NCBI GenBank assembly: GCA_965218235.1
Contig: OZ244596.1
Span: 2,170,001-2,234,000, forward strand
Length of the DNA stretch: 64,000 nt
From: CADCWK01 sp965218235
GTDB lineage: Bacteria; Chloroflexota; Chloroflexia; Thermomicrobiales; UBA6265
Reading direction: 5' to 3'
Made by a program: the position numbers and the translations under genes. How positions within the stretch are numbered: the first letter of the stretch is position 1; every line of letters starts with the position of its first letter. Under the pieces are notes generated by a model. It saw only the letters and a list, made by a program, of their open reading frames with translations. It was not told the DNA's origin and searched no databases. This document shows positions 46,439-55,717 of the stretch, piece after piece.

Positions 46439-47233
46439 TCAGCGGCCGCGGCGGGGCCGTGGAGTCGGCAGGTAGGCCGGGCGGCGGAAGTCGTCGGCGT
46501 CGATCCAGATAGCTGTTGTGAGCCGCTGGTCGAGTAGCCGGCTGCGAACGCGGTCCTCGATGTCGTAGATGTCGTGGTTGGACGTCACGACCGTCGCCAG
46601 CCGCTGGTTGTACCGGTGGTTGAAGATCTGGAACAGCTTCTCCCGGGCCCAAGGCGTGGTGTTCTCGGTCCCAAGGTCATCCAGAATCAGGAGGTCCGCC
46701 TGCCGGATCTGTTCGAACCGCTCGTCGTAGTCGATGCCCTTGGTCGGGTCGAAGGTCGCCCGGAGGTGGTCCAGCAGGTCTGGTACGACGGCGAAGAGGA
46801 TCGGAGCCGAAGGGCGCCGGACCATCATCTCGTTGGCGATCGCGACGGCAAGGTGGGTCTTGCCGGTGCCGACTGGGCCGTGGAGGAACAGCCAGCCTTC
46901 CGGGTTGTCGGCATAGTCCCGCGATGCGCTCAGCGCGCCCTCGATTCCCGGCACGGAGCCGTCGAACTGGTCGAATGTCTGGGTGGTGAAGGCGTCGAGG
47001 TTCGACATCCGGCCGAGCTCATTGGCGCGGCGCTCGTTCTGCTCCCGGACTTTGCAGTCGCACGGAATCAGCTTGCCGAAGCTGGGGTGACTTGGCGGGA
47101 CGTCCCGGCGCAGGTAGCCCGCATCGTTGCAGATCGGGCAGATCGGTGCCGGGGCCATCGGCGGTTCGTAGCCGGGTGGCCGGACCGGTTCGACGAGGTG
47201 GATGTGGCGCAGGACATCGCCCAGTGGCTTCAT
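46439..47233 (-). CDS. dnaC: DnaC/DnaI-like helicase loader ATPase
   Basis: This is a 264-residue AAA+ protein that loads the replicative helicase. An N-terminal zinc-binding segment (C32, C35, C58, C60 in ICPICNDAGY and IPCDC) is followed by Walker A GPVGTGKTHL (119-128), Walker B LLILDDLGTEN and sensor I VVTSNHD with an Arg-rich end. The zinc motif is as in DnaI of Firmicutes. It overlaps the dnaD stop by 4 nt, making a dnaB-dnaD-dnaC replication-initiation unit. Confidence 0.93.
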   Translation of the reverse strand: MKPLGDVLRHIHLVEPVRPPGYEPPMAPAPICPICNDAGYLRRDVPPSHPSFGKLIPCDCKVREQNERRANELGRMSNLDAFTTQTFDQFDGSVPGIEGALSASRDYADNPEGWLFLHGPVGTGKTHLAVAIANEMMVRRPSAPILFAVVPDLLDHLRATFDPTKGIDYDERFEQIRQADLLILDDLGTENTTPWAREKLFQIFNHRYNQRLATVVTSNHDIYDIEDRVRSRLLDQRLTTAIWIDADDFRRPAYLPTPRPRRGR

Positions 47234-47952
47234 CGAGGCGAACCCCTTCCTCCAGCGGACTGACCCGTCCGGTCACCGGTCGACACGGCGCGGGACCGGT
47301 CGTCCTCGCCACGTCCGCTGGTGTCCCATGAGGCGAGGATCCGCTGGATGTACTTCCAGTTTCGACGGTTGTAGTTGACGGCCTCGGTGATGGCGTCCTC
47401 GATCCAGTCCTGCGGATACCGTTCCATCGCGTCGACGATCTGGTCGGCGACGAGGGGCGTCAGGAGCCCGATGTTCTGCTCGTAGCGCCGGAAGATGTTC
47501 GGCCGTTCGGGCCGGATCCGCGGGACGTCATTGCCATCCCAGACCGCTTCCGGGGCGGCGATCGCGCCCCGCGACATCGCCGCGACCATCGCCTGCGAGG
47601 TCGGCGTGTTGACATAGTACCAAGTTCGGTCGCCCTGATCATACTGGGCGATGAAGCGGAGGAGCGTACCGCGACCGACCGAGAGGTCGATCCCGTTCGT
47701 GATTCGCCGGTCGGGCTCGTTCGGGTTGCCCGGCACGCGCAGGGCCGTGCGCAGGCTTGGGTCGCGGAGCAGGCCGTAGTGGGCGATCGGCGAGTGGAAG
47801 CCGCCCGACTCGTGGATCAGCCGGAACATCGTCAGGGTGACGTGCAGCTCGGCGGGCTCGGCGATACTTGGTAGCAGGTCCGTGAAGAAGGCATGCGGAA
47901 TCGGGACGGACGGGTCGGTCTCGACGATGAAGCCTCCGAAGCGTTCAGCCAT
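47230..47952 (-). CDS. dnaD: DnaD-domain replication initiation protein
   Basis: A 240-residue protein. The N-terminal half is winged-helix-like (IPHAFFTDLLPSIAEPAELHVTLTMFRLI); residues about 157-215 are a DnaD/DnaB-2 domain (FRRYEQNIGLLTPLVADQIVDA, then DWIEDAITEAVNYNRRNWKYIQRIL with the YxxxIL-type end motif). Such proteins remodel DNA at the origin and help the DnaC/DnaI loader. The ATG at 47952 lies 2 nt after the dnaB stop. Confidence 0.88.
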   Translation of the reverse strand: MAERFGGFIVETDPSVPIPHAFFTDLLPSIAEPAELHVTLTMFRLIHESGGFHSPIAHYGLLRDPSLRTALRVPGNPNEPDRRITNGIDLSVGRGTLLRFIAQYDQGDRTWYYVNTPTSQAMVAAMSRGAIAAPEAVWDGNDVPRIRPERPNIFRRYEQNIGLLTPLVADQIVDAMERYPQDWIEDAITEAVNYNRRNWKYIQRILASWDTSGRGEDDRSRAVSTGDRTGQSAGGRGSPR

Positions 47953-47954
47953 CG

Positions 47955-49304
47955 CTAGCGACTCGTATCCCGGTGGACTTCGAGGTCGGCGAACCGGGCC
48001 GTCTGCTCGAAGAAGCGCAGGTTGATCGACCCGACCGGACCATTGCGGTGCTTGGCCAGGATGATCTCGGCGATGCCGCGCTTGTCGGTCTCCTCGTCGT
48101 ACTTCTCCTCCCGGTAGATGAACATGACGAGGTCGGCGTCCTGCTCGATCGAGCCGGACTCCCGCAGGTCGGAGAGCATCGGACGGTGATCGGATCGCGT
48201 CTCCACAGCGCGGGACAGCTGCGAGAGGGCGACGACCGGCACGTTGAGCTCTCGGGCCAGCCCTTTGAGCCCCCGGGAAATCTCGGCGATCTCCTGGACT
48301 CGGTTCTCGTTCCGCCGGTTGCTCGACATGAGCTGGAGATAGTCGACGACGATCATGTCCAGCCCCTGCTCGGACATCAGGCGGCGCGCCTTGGAGCGGA
48401 CCTCCATGATCCCGGCGCCGGCCGTGTCGTCGATGAAGATCTTCGCCTCGCTCAGGCGGCCCAGGGCGCGGGAGAGTCGCTCCCACTCGTGGTCATCGAC
48501 CTGCCCCAGGCGGAGGCGGTGAGAGTCGATTCCCGTCTCGGTCGAGAGCAGGCGATAGGCAAGCTGCTCGGCGCTCATCTCCATCGAGAAGATACCGACC
48601 GACTTGCCGTGGAGCAGCGCCGCTCCGTGCGTGATCCCGAGGGCGAACGCCGTTTTGCCCATGCTCGGGCGAGCGGCGAGGATGATGAGGTCGGAGCGCT
48701 GGAAGCCGCCTGTCATCGCGTCCAGGTCGGTGTAGCCCGTTCCGACGCCGACGATGGCGTTGCGGTTGTCGCCGTTGGGCGTGATCCGGTTGAAGATGCC
48801 TTCCAGCACTTCGTCCAGCGGGACGAAGTCGCGAGTCGTGCGCTGCTGGCTGATCTGGAGGATGAGTTTTTCGGCGCGGTCGAGCGCTATCTCGGTGGTG
48901 ATCGAATCCTCGAAGCCGATCTCGACGATGTCGGTCCCGGCCGAGATCAACCGGCGGAGCGCGGCGTCGCGCTCCACGATCCGGGCGTAGTACTCGACGT
49001 GGACCGAGGTCGGGACGGCGGTCAGCAGGCTGGCCAGGTAGGCGGTGCCGCCGGCCTGGTCGAGTTGCCCGGCGTGGTCGAGCCGATCGGAAAGCGTGAC
49101 GAGGTCGGACGGCTGCCGATCCTGGTAGAGGTCCTTGATCGCCCGGAAGATGACCTGGTTGCTGGGGAGGTAGAAGTCTTCGGGCCGCAAAAACGAATCG
49201 ACGCGGATGATCGCGTCCCGATCGATCAGGAGACTTCCGAGGACGGACTGCTCCGCGTCGATATTGTTGGGGGGGAGACGATCGACCGCATGAAGCGCGA
49301 CCAT
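47955..49304 (-). CDS. dnaB: Replicative DNA helicase DnaB
   Basis: This is the hexameric fork helicase. It has the N-terminal helical domain (PPNNIDAEQSVLGSLLIDRDAI), linker, then the RecA-like motor with Walker A ARPSMGKTAFALGI, Walker B MIVVDYLQLM and the arginine-finger region AKHRNGPVGSINLRF. 449 residues, normal length, no intein. AAAGGAG precedes the ATG at 49304. It lies 141 nt after rplI. Confidence 0.98.
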   Translation of the reverse strand: MVALHAVDRLPPNNIDAEQSVLGSLLIDRDAIIRVDSFLRPEDFYLPSNQVIFRAIKDLYQDRQPSDLVTLSDRLDHAGQLDQAGGTAYLASLLTAVPTSVHVEYYARIVERDAALRRLISAGTDIVEIGFEDSITTEIALDRAEKLILQISQQRTTRDFVPLDEVLEGIFNRITPNGDNRNAIVGVGTGYTDLDAMTGGFQRSDLIILAARPSMGKTAFALGITHGAALLHGKSVGIFSMEMSAEQLAYRLLSTETGIDSHRLRLGQVDDHEWERLSRALGRLSEAKIFIDDTAGAGIMEVRSKARRLMSEQGLDMIVVDYLQLMSSNRRNENRVQEIAEISRGLKGLARELNVPVVALSQLSRAVETRSDHRPMLSDLRESGSIEQDADLVMFIYREEKYDEETDKRGIAEIILAKHRNGPVGSINLRFFEQTARFADLEVHRDTSR

Positions 49305-49405
49305 CGCGGAGGCTCCTTTCGTAACGCTTCCGGGAGGATGGTCCGCGCGTCGGGCGAAGGAATCCGTGGGGATCGGATGACCTCGAACGCGGTCTGGTTG
49401 TGGGT

Positions 49406-49435
49406 TCCGGGCCGGTTGCGGGAAACCGGCCCGGA
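49406..49435 (-). promoter_or_regulatory. 12-bp perfect hairpin between rplI and dnaB
   Basis: TCCGGGCCGGTT (49406-49417) and AACCGGCCCGGA (49424-49435) form a perfect stem with a 6-nt loop. No T-run follows on the minus strand, so partial termination or RNA processing is more likely than full termination. Confidence 0.65.
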
Positions 49436-49445
49436 TGTGTGCTGG

Positions 49446-49961
49446 CTAGGCCTCGACCGTCTCGGGCTCGGCGGCCGTCGTGTCTGCGGTCTCCTGCTCA
49501 TCGTCAGCGACCGCCTCGGCCTCGACCGTGACGGTGATTGTCGGTCGGAGCCGGCCCACGAGATGAACGGTCACGGTGTGGGAGCCGGTCGAGCGGATCG
49601 CCTCGGTCAGCACGATCTTGCGGCGGTCGATCTCCTCGCCAACCTGCGCTTCGAGCTTCTCGGCGATGTCGCCCGCCGTAACCGAGCCGAACAGGCGACC
49701 GGTCTCGGCACTTGCGTTGGCCGTGAAGACGAGACGCTGCCCGTTGATCTTGTCGGCCAGCGCCTGCTGCTGAGCTTCCTGCTTGGCGATCTTTCGCGAC
49801 TGGACGCGCTGGATCTCCGCGACCTGCTTGAGCTCACCGTCGGTCGCGAGCACCGCGAAGCCCTTCGGGATCAGGAAATTCCGGGCGTAGCCATTCTTGA
49901 CCGTGACGACATCCCACTTCGTCCCCAGCTTCGGAACATCCTCGCGGAGCACAATCTTCAT
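49446..49961 (-). CDS. rplI: 50S ribosomal protein L9
   Basis: L9 has two globular domains joined by a long helix. The N-terminal signature MKIVLREDVPKLGTKWDVVTVKNGYARNFLIPKG is clear, as are the connecting helix (KQVAEIQRVQSRKIAKQEAQQQALAD) and the C-terminal domain (RLFGSVTAGDIAEKLEAQ). 171 residues, with an acidic Ala/Glu/Thr tail of about 20 residues. It heads the rplI-dnaB-dnaD-dnaC order. Confidence 0.97.
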   Translation of the reverse strand: MKIVLREDVPKLGTKWDVVTVKNGYARNFLIPKGFAVLATDGELKQVAEIQRVQSRKIAKQEAQQQALADKINGQRLVFTANASAETGRLFGSVTAGDIAEKLEAQVGEEIDRRKIVLTEAIRSTGSHTVTVHLVGRLRPTITVTVEAEAVADDEQETADTTAAEPETVEA

Positions 49962-50151
49962 GATGACGAAACCTTCCTCGCACGCGTCGATTGGTCGGGA
50001 TCAGATGCCAGACAGCGGGGTCTAGTCGGAGGACGCACGACACCTACCGCGCCGGCGGCCGGATGAACGCTGAACTGTACCACGACGGGCCTGACCGACG
50101 CCGACCCGGCCAGGGACGCCATCGGTCCGTTTCGGATGAGCCGAACCGTCG

Positions 50152-53022
50152 CTAGGACGAAGCGCTCAGGAAGTCACCCGCGACGTAGCCGGCTCCGTAG
50201 CCCTGATTCCTCAGGGGATACCAGGTGTAGCCGTTGGCGGTCGTCGGAGCTCCCGTCACCGTGAAGATCTGGCCTTGCGGAACGAGGTTCGCGATCGGTG
50301 AGGTCGTGCTCGCCCCGGTCCGGAAGTTGACTGGTCCATCCGAGACGACGACCCGCGAATTGACGAGGAATGCCGATCCGGATGTTGGCGTAGTCGGTGG
50401 CGGGTTGGTTGGTGTCGAACCACCGGCAACGAGGAACGCCCCGGCGATGTAGCCATCGCCGAACGTCGAATTCCGGACCGGATACCAGGTGTAGCCGTTG
50501 GCGGCGGTCGGAGCGCCAGTCACGGTGAAGGACTGACCGGTCGTCGCGACGCCGAGGATCCGCGCTGACGTGGTTGGTCCGCCCCGGAAGTTGACGTCCC
50601 CGCCGGTGACCGAGACCGTCGACCCGACAGCGAACTGTCCATTCGTAGGAGGCTGCGTTGGTGGCGGGGTGGTCGTGCTCCCACTGGCGACGAGGAACGC
50701 TCCGGCGATGTAGCCGCTGCCATAGACCGTGCTGGTGACCGGCACCCAGGAGTAGCCGTTGGCCGCGACGGCCGCGCCCGTGACGGTGAATTCCCGGCCG
50801 TCCGGGATGACATCGATGACCGAGGCGCTCGTGCTCGGGCCGGAGCGGAAGTTAACTGTCCCGCCAGTCACTGTCACGGTCGATCCGACCGGAAACTGGC
50901 CGGTGGGAGGCGGCGGAGGCGGGTCGGTCGGCGTCGTGACGCCGGGGATGTTGAGCTGGCTGGCGAGTGTCCAGCCGCCGCCGTACCCCTGCCGGTAGAC
51001 GCCGTACCAGGTCTGGCCAGCCTCCTGCTGCGGCCCGTCGGTGATCTGGACCTGGACGCCGGCCGGCAGCGTCGAGATGATCGACCACTGCGTGCCGGGG
51101 TGAGAGCGGACGTTGGCGCTCACCAGCGTCGTGCCGTAGATCACCTGCTCCGGTGGCGCTCCGGAGCCGCCGAGGGTGAGGTAGTCCTGGGTGACCCATC
51201 CGGAACCGCTCGAAGTGGTCCGGATCGACCACCAGGTCGCCCCGCCGCTCTGGGTCGGGCCGCCGATCAGGGTGACCGCCGTCCCGGACGTGAGCGTGCC
51301 GATGATGTTGCCGCCGGTTCCGGCCGCGGCGCGGAGCCGGACTCCGTTGGCATTGATCGTAGCATTGGCGCCGATTGCGAACGTGCCGGGCGTCGTCCCC
51401 GCCACTTTCGTCAGGTAGTCGCGGACGACCCAGCCGGTGCCGCGCGAGGTGCTGATCTGCCACCAGGTGTAGCCGGTTGCGGTCGTCGGTCCACCGATGA
51501 CCTGGCCCTGCGTGTTGGTTGGCAGGGTCGCGAGGACCGAGCCTGACGTGGATGGCTGCGAGCGCAGGTTCAGCAGATCGGTCGAGACGCTGACGGTGTC
51601 GCCGACCGCGATGCCGGTCGATGGGCTGCTCGACGGTTCGATCACCGTGTTGGCGACGAAGCCGGCGCCATAGGAACCGGTGACGGGGTACCAACTGTAC
51701 CCATCGGCTGTCGTCGGAGCGCCCGTGATCGTCAGCGGCGTACCCAGGTTCATCGCCGCGATGGCCTGGCCGGAAATCGTGGCGGCAGCGCGGAGGTTGG
51801 CCCCCGCGACGCTGACGGCGACGGTCGAGCCGGTCTCGTAGCCAGTGCCAGGGTTGGTCGCTCCGCCGTTGATGACCTCGTTGACGTACTGCCGGATCAG
51901 CGGCAGATCGTCGTAGAGGTAGTCGCCGGGGCAGGTGGACTGGTTGACGTCGCGGTGCGAGGCGATCGTCGGCAGGTTCGGGACCTGGAGGAAGTCGGCG
52001 GAGCCGAGCGGGTTGAGATTGCGGCCGACGTAGGCCGTGATGGCGACGATCGCCGACTGGGCGGCGGTGGTGACATCCTGGAAGGCGAACTTGCCGATCA
52101 CGCCGATACCGGCGCCACCGTAGGCGTACTGGAAGGCGTGTCCACCGACGACGTTCTCGCCGCCGGTCCGGCCCTCGTAGATGTTGCCCCGGAAGTCGAC
52201 CAGGTAGTTGTAGCCGATGTCGCCCCAACCCTGGGTGACGGTGTGGTAGTAGTAGATCGACCGCATGGCGGCGAACGGATCCTGGAAGTTCGGCGTGTCG
52301 GTGTGGTGGATGATGACGTGCTCCACCTCGACGTACTCCTTCTCCCAGATCTCGCCGACCTCGTCGTAGCGCAGCGACTCATCAGCGCCCCATTCGGCAC
52401 GGGAGATGACCCGCGGCTTGCTCACGGCGGCCGTCGAGACCTCCTCGGACTGGGCGTCGAAGGTGACTGGCCCGCCGGTGCTGTCGAGGTAGGTGAAGCT
52501 CAGGCCCGCGACCTGAGCTGGAGCGCCGTCGCCGTCCGCCGTCTCGTAGCGAACGATGGTGCTGGGCTCGGTAAAGACCAGGTCGGCGAAGGTCCTCCCG
52601 TCACGGGTCGGGCGGCCAGCGTCGGTCTGCGCCGTGACGGCGACCGGGTCGGTGTAGGTCACGTCGTCGGCGCTGAAACTGAGCGCGACGGTGACCGGGA
52701 AGCCGACCGAACCGGACCAGTGGACGCCGACGGCGGTGAAGGGGAAGTTGCTGACGAATGAGTTCGGTCCCCCGCTGGCCCGCAGCGACGCGGCGCCGAC
52801 GCCCTCTCCGCCCTCGACCCAGGTGTCGGCCAGCGTGACGCTGCTTTGCGCCAGCGCGGCGTCCGGTGTTCGTGTCGCCGACAACCCGGAGACCGCCAGC
52901 GCCCCAGCCGCCAGGCCGGCCTTGAGAACGACGCGCCGGTCCAGCCGGAGGCGGGCCGCGGGTCCGGCCTCGATCAGCCGCACGCTCGGGTCGGGTCCGC
53001 TGTCCTTGCGCGGCTCGCACAT
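50152..53022 (-). CDS. Secreted PGRP-type amidase with seven SH3b repeats
   Basis: A 956-residue exported protein. The signal is twin-arginine-like (RLDRRVVLKAGLAAGALAVSGLSA, RR at 29-30). After a beta-rich region, a PGRP/N-acetylmuramoyl-L-alanine amidase domain (about residues 210-400) has zinc ligands in VIIHHTDTP and SHRDVNQSTCPGDYL. Seven SH3b-like repeats of about 65 residues then run to the end, with the pattern VNFRSGPSTSASV...GYSWVPV...GYIAGAFL and Pro/Thr linkers. It probably cuts peptidoglycan stem peptides while the repeats hold the wall. The ATG at 53022 follows AGGGGGAT. Its promoter has a large operator-like palindrome. Confidence 0.93.
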   Translation of the reverse strand: MCEPRKDSGPDPSVRLIEAGPAARLRLDRRVVLKAGLAAGALAVSGLSATRTPDAALAQSSVTLADTWVEGGEGVGAASLRASGGPNSFVSNFPFTAVGVHWSGSVGFPVTVALSFSADDVTYTDPVAVTAQTDAGRPTRDGRTFADLVFTEPSTIVRYETADGDGAPAQVAGLSFTYLDSTGGPVTFDAQSEEVSTAAVSKPRVISRAEWGADESLRYDEVGEIWEKEYVEVEHVIIHHTDTPNFQDPFAAMRSIYYYHTVTQGWGDIGYNYLVDFRGNIYEGRTGGENVVGGHAFQYAYGGAGIGVIGKFAFQDVTTAAQSAIVAITAYVGRNLNPLGSADFLQVPNLPTIASHRDVNQSTCPGDYLYDDLPLIRQYVNEVINGGATNPGTGYETGSTVAVSVAGANLRAAATISGQAIAAMNLGTPLTITGAPTTADGYSWYPVTGSYGAGFVANTVIEPSSSPSTGIAVGDTVSVSTDLLNLRSQPSTSGSVLATLPTNTQGQVIGGPTTATGYTWWQISTSRGTGWVVRDYLTKVAGTTPGTFAIGANATINANGVRLRAAAGTGGNIIGTLTSGTAVTLIGGPTQSGGATWWSIRTTSSGSGWVTQDYLTLGGSGAPPEQVIYGTTLVSANVRSHPGTQWSIISTLPAGVQVQITDGPQQEAGQTWYGVYRQGYGGGWTLASQLNIPGVTTPTDPPPPPPTGQFPVGSTVTVTGGTVNFRSGPSTSASVIDVIPDGREFTVTGAAVAANGYSWVPVTSTVYGSGYIAGAFLVASGSTTTPPPTQPPTNGQFAVGSTVSVTGGDVNFRGGPTTSARILGVATTGQSFTVTGAPTAANGYTWYPVRNSTFGDGYIAGAFLVAGGSTPTNPPPTTPTSGSAFLVNSRVVVSDGPVNFRTGASTTSPIANLVPQGQIFTVTGAPTTANGYTWYPLRNQGYGAGYVAGDFLSASS

Positions 53023-53146
53023 GCTCTGATCCCCCTGAATGCGTTTCGTCCGCGCGGGACTCAGTAGAGCCCATCCCCAGCCAGGTCGGGCTCGACTGAG
53101 TGAGACGGTCGCGTCAGTCTGCTGCGTCGCAGCGGCTGGCACGATT

Positions 53147-53175
53147 ACCGTAACAGGTGTACGTACACCTGTCAA
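53147..53175 (-). promoter_or_regulatory. Amidase promoter with operator palindrome filling the spacer
   Basis: On the minus strand a perfect -35 TTGACA (53175-53170) and -10-like TACGGT (53152-53147) are 17 nt apart. The perfect 20-bp palindrome ACAGGTGTACGTACACCTGT (53153-53172) fills the spacer and overlaps the -35. This is the classic position for a repressor operator. The start codon of the amidase gene is about 125 nt downstream. Confidence 0.75.
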
Positions 53176-53238
53176 TTGTTCGCAATGAATGTCGCTTCCC
53201 GATGTGAATCGCGGACATTGTATACGGATAGCTGCCGG

Positions 53239-54168
53239 TTATCTGGAGGGGATGAAGGATGCCGTTTCGCCCCGCTCCGCGATCGACCGCCGGAGGAGCT
53301 CGAAGAGGGCGATCGACCCGGCGGTGCTGGCGTTCAGGGAAGCGATCCGGCCGATCATCGGGATGACGGCGAGTACGTCGCAGTGCTTCCGCAGGTTCGG
53401 ACCAATGCCCGGTCCCTCGGCGCCGACGATCAGGACCGCCGGCAACGGCAGGTCTCCGGTGAACAGATCGACCGCGCGCTCGTCCTCCTCGAGCCCGATC
53501 GCCCAGCGGCCCGCCTTCTTCGCTCGCTCAACGGCCTGGACGAGGTTAGGGACCTGGGCGACGGGCAGGAGTTCGACGGCGCCGGCCGACGCGTTGACGA
53601 CTGCCGGCGTGACGCTGACCGACCGGTCCTGAGGGATGACGACCCCGGCGACGCCGGCGGCCTCGGCGGCGCGAAGGAGCGTTCCGATGTTCTGCGGGTC
53701 CTGGAGATGGTCCAGGATCAGAATCGGCCCGTCCTGCGGCAGCAGGTCATCGAATTCGGCGTACTCGTAGGGGCCGGCGTCCAGCCCGACGCCCTGATGG
53801 TTAGCGCCGCGGGTCTCATCGTCGAGCGCCGGGCGCGGCACCGTCCCACGCGGCACCCCGGCTCGCTCGGCCAGCGCGATGATCTCGCGGATTCGGTCGT
53901 CCTCCTGGATGCCGTCGGCCAGCAGCAGTCGGTGCAGCCGGCGCCGGCCACGCAACGCCTCGGTCACGCCGTTGCGGCCGTAGAGCAGCTCGCCCCGGAT
54001 GTCCAGTTCGATCGCTGGTCCGCCGACGAGCCGGCCGGAACCGCCCGATGGCCGTCCCCCCGACCGGCCAGGACGGGAGGGACGACCATACCCCGCTTCG
54101 CGACCCCGGGGCGGAGGCGATCGCCGTGAATCGCGTGGTGGTCTGCCCAATCCGCCCCGCTCACCCAT
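53239..54168 (-). CDS. rlmB: TrmH-family 23S rRNA 2'-O-ribose methyltransferase (RlmB-like)
   Basis: A SpoU/TrmH methyltransferase of 309 residues. The first 50 residues are Arg/Gly/Pro-rich and disordered. Next is the small substrate-binding domain (LLYGRNGVTEALRGRRRLHRLLLA), then the knotted SPOUT domain with LILDHLQDPQNIGTLLRAAEAAGVAGVVIP, LIVGAEGPGIGPNLRKHCD and IPMIGRIASLNASTAGSIALFELLR. The most likely target is G2251 of 23S rRNA. It overlaps the cysS stop by 8 nt; the cysS-rlmB pair is common in bacteria. Confidence 0.93.
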   Translation of the reverse strand: MGERGGLGRPPRDSRRSPPPRGREAGYGRPSRPGRSGGRPSGGSGRLVGGPAIELDIRGELLYGRNGVTEALRGRRRLHRLLLADGIQEDDRIREIIALAERAGVPRGTVPRPALDDETRGANHQGVGLDAGPYEYAEFDDLLPQDGPILILDHLQDPQNIGTLLRAAEAAGVAGVVIPQDRSVSVTPAVVNASAGAVELLPVAQVPNLVQAVERAKKAGRWAIGLEEDERAVDLFTGDLPLPAVLIVGAEGPGIGPNLRKHCDVLAVIPMIGRIASLNASTAGSIALFELLRRSIAERGETASFIPSR

Positions 54169-55597
54169 GTCGCCAGCTCCCCCCGGTCGGACTGTCCTCG
54201 ATCGTCACCCCGAGTTCCGCTAGACGGTTGCGGATGCTGTCGGCCGACGCCCATTGTTTCGCCGCCCGCAACTCGTCCCGCACACTGACCAGCAGGTCGA
54301 TGAACGGATCGGCGGCCTGCCCTTCCAGCTTCGGCTCGTCCAGCACCAGCCCGAGCACGCCAGTGAGCTCCTTGAAGGCTGCCTGCGCCGCCGGGAACGA
54401 GCTGTCCGGTCCGTCGGTCCGGGCGCGGTTGAGCTGGCGGGCGAGATCGAACAGGGCGGCTGTCGCCTCGGGGGTGTTGAAGTCGTCCGACATCGCGGCA
54501 TGGAATCGGCGCCGGACCTCGTTCGTCAGCTCAGTCAGCGCGGTGCCGGCCGACAGCTCATTTGGGTGGTCGAGCGTGACGGCCGCGGCCCGGAGCCGGG
54601 CCAGTCCATTGTTGGCGCCCTGGAGCCCGTCCTCGGTGAAGGTCAGCGGGACCCGGTAATGGGACTGGAGGACGAGCAGCCGGAACGCCATCGCAAGACC
54701 GCGGTCGGCCAGCTCACGGATGCGGACGAAGTTGCCGATCGACTTCGACATCTTCTCGCCGCTGAACTGGAGCAGGCCGTTGTGGACCCAGTACCGGGCG
54801 AACGGGTCGACGCCAAGGGCGGCCTCGCTCTGGGCGATCTCGTTCTCGTGGTGGGGGAAGATCAGGTCGGTCCCACCGCCATGGACGTCGATCTGGTTGC
54901 CCAGGTGAGCGCTGCACATCGCCGAGCACTCGATGTGCCAGCCGGGGCGACCATCGCTGAACGGGCTCGGCCAGAGTGGCTCGCCGGGCTTGGCGGCCTT
55001 CCAGAGGGCGAAGTCCAGCGGGTCGTCCTTGCGCTCGTCGACGTCGATCCGGGCACCGGACAGGAGGTCGTCGAGGTGGCGGTGGGAGAGCTTGCCGTAG
55101 CCGTCGAACGAGCGGACCCGGTAGTAGACGTCGCCGTCAACGACGTAGGCGGCGTTCTGGGCGATCAACCGCTCGATCATCGCGATGATGCCGGGCAATT
55201 CGTGCGTCGCCCGGGGGTAGACGTCGGCTGGCACGATGTTGAGTTCGGCCGTGTCGGCGTGCCACTGAGCGATCATCGTCTCCGTCAGATCACCCGGCGT
55301 GATCCCCTCGCGGTTGGCCCGGTTGATGATCTTGTCGTCGATGTCGGTGAAGTTCTGGGCGTGCCGGACCTTGTAGCCGCGGAAGGCCAGGTAGCGCTTG
55401 ATCACGTCGAAGATGACCGCCGACAGCCCGTGGCCGACGTGGGCGCTGTCGTAGACGGTCACCCCGCAGACGTACATCGTGACGACGCCGGGCTCGATCG
55501 TCCGCAACGGCGCGACCTGGCGAGTGAGCGTGTCGTAAAGCTGGATTGGGGGCAGTTCTTTCGTGAGCGTCTGTGAGGTGGTGCTGGGCGACGACAT
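54161..55597 (-). CDS. cysS: Cysteinyl-tRNA synthetase
   Basis: A class I synthetase of 478 residues. The HIGH motif is DSAHVGHGLSAV with the upstream zinc Cys in MYVCGVTVYD; other zinc ligands are in HIECSAM and FPHHENEIAQSEA; the KMSKS loop is SGEKMSKSIGN. The ATG at 55597 follows GAAGGAG; the open frame upstream is Arg/Pro-rich and not conserved. It lies 120 nt after cysE, pairing cysteine synthesis with its charging. Confidence 0.98.
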   Translation of the reverse strand: MSSPSTTSQTLTKELPPIQLYDTLTRQVAPLRTIEPGVVTMYVCGVTVYDSAHVGHGLSAVIFDVIKRYLAFRGYKVRHAQNFTDIDDKIINRANREGITPGDLTETMIAQWHADTAELNIVPADVYPRATHELPGIIAMIERLIAQNAAYVVDGDVYYRVRSFDGYGKLSHRHLDDLLSGARIDVDERKDDPLDFALWKAAKPGEPLWPSPFSDGRPGWHIECSAMCSAHLGNQIDVHGGGTDLIFPHHENEIAQSEAALGVDPFARYWVHNGLLQFSGEKMSKSIGNFVRIRELADRGLAMAFRLLVLQSHYRVPLTFTEDGLQGANNGLARLRAAAVTLDHPNELSAGTALTELTNEVRRRFHAAMSDDFNTPEATAALFDLARQLNRARTDGPDSSFPAAQAAFKELTGVLGLVLDEPKLEGQAADPFIDLLVSVRDELRAAKQWASADSIRNRLAELGVTIEDSPTGGSWRHG

Positions 55598-55717
55598 GAC
55601 CGGACGACTCCTTCGCGGGGGCGGGGGCCTGAGTTGGTCACGAGCGCATCGGGGGCGATCCGTCCGGCCCAGCGCAGGGCACGGCGGACCGATGGTGTGG
55701 ATCGCCGCCATCCTGCG

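Noticed and set aside
47953..48486. Upstream extension of the dnaD frame into dnaB
   Set aside because: The extension overlaps the conserved helicase core of dnaB and encodes an Arg/Gly/Pro-rich shadow; MAERFGG at 47952 is the sensible start.
50152..51880. Repeated DNA in the amidase gene as a possible CRISPR-like array
   Set aside because: The repeats are about 200 nt, in frame, and encode SH3b domains.
53023..53146. Amidase 5' leader as a c-di-AMP (ydaO) or similar riboswitch
   Set aside because: A cdaA gene in the window made this attractive, but the leader is about 120 nt and I could not find the conserved ydaO segments.
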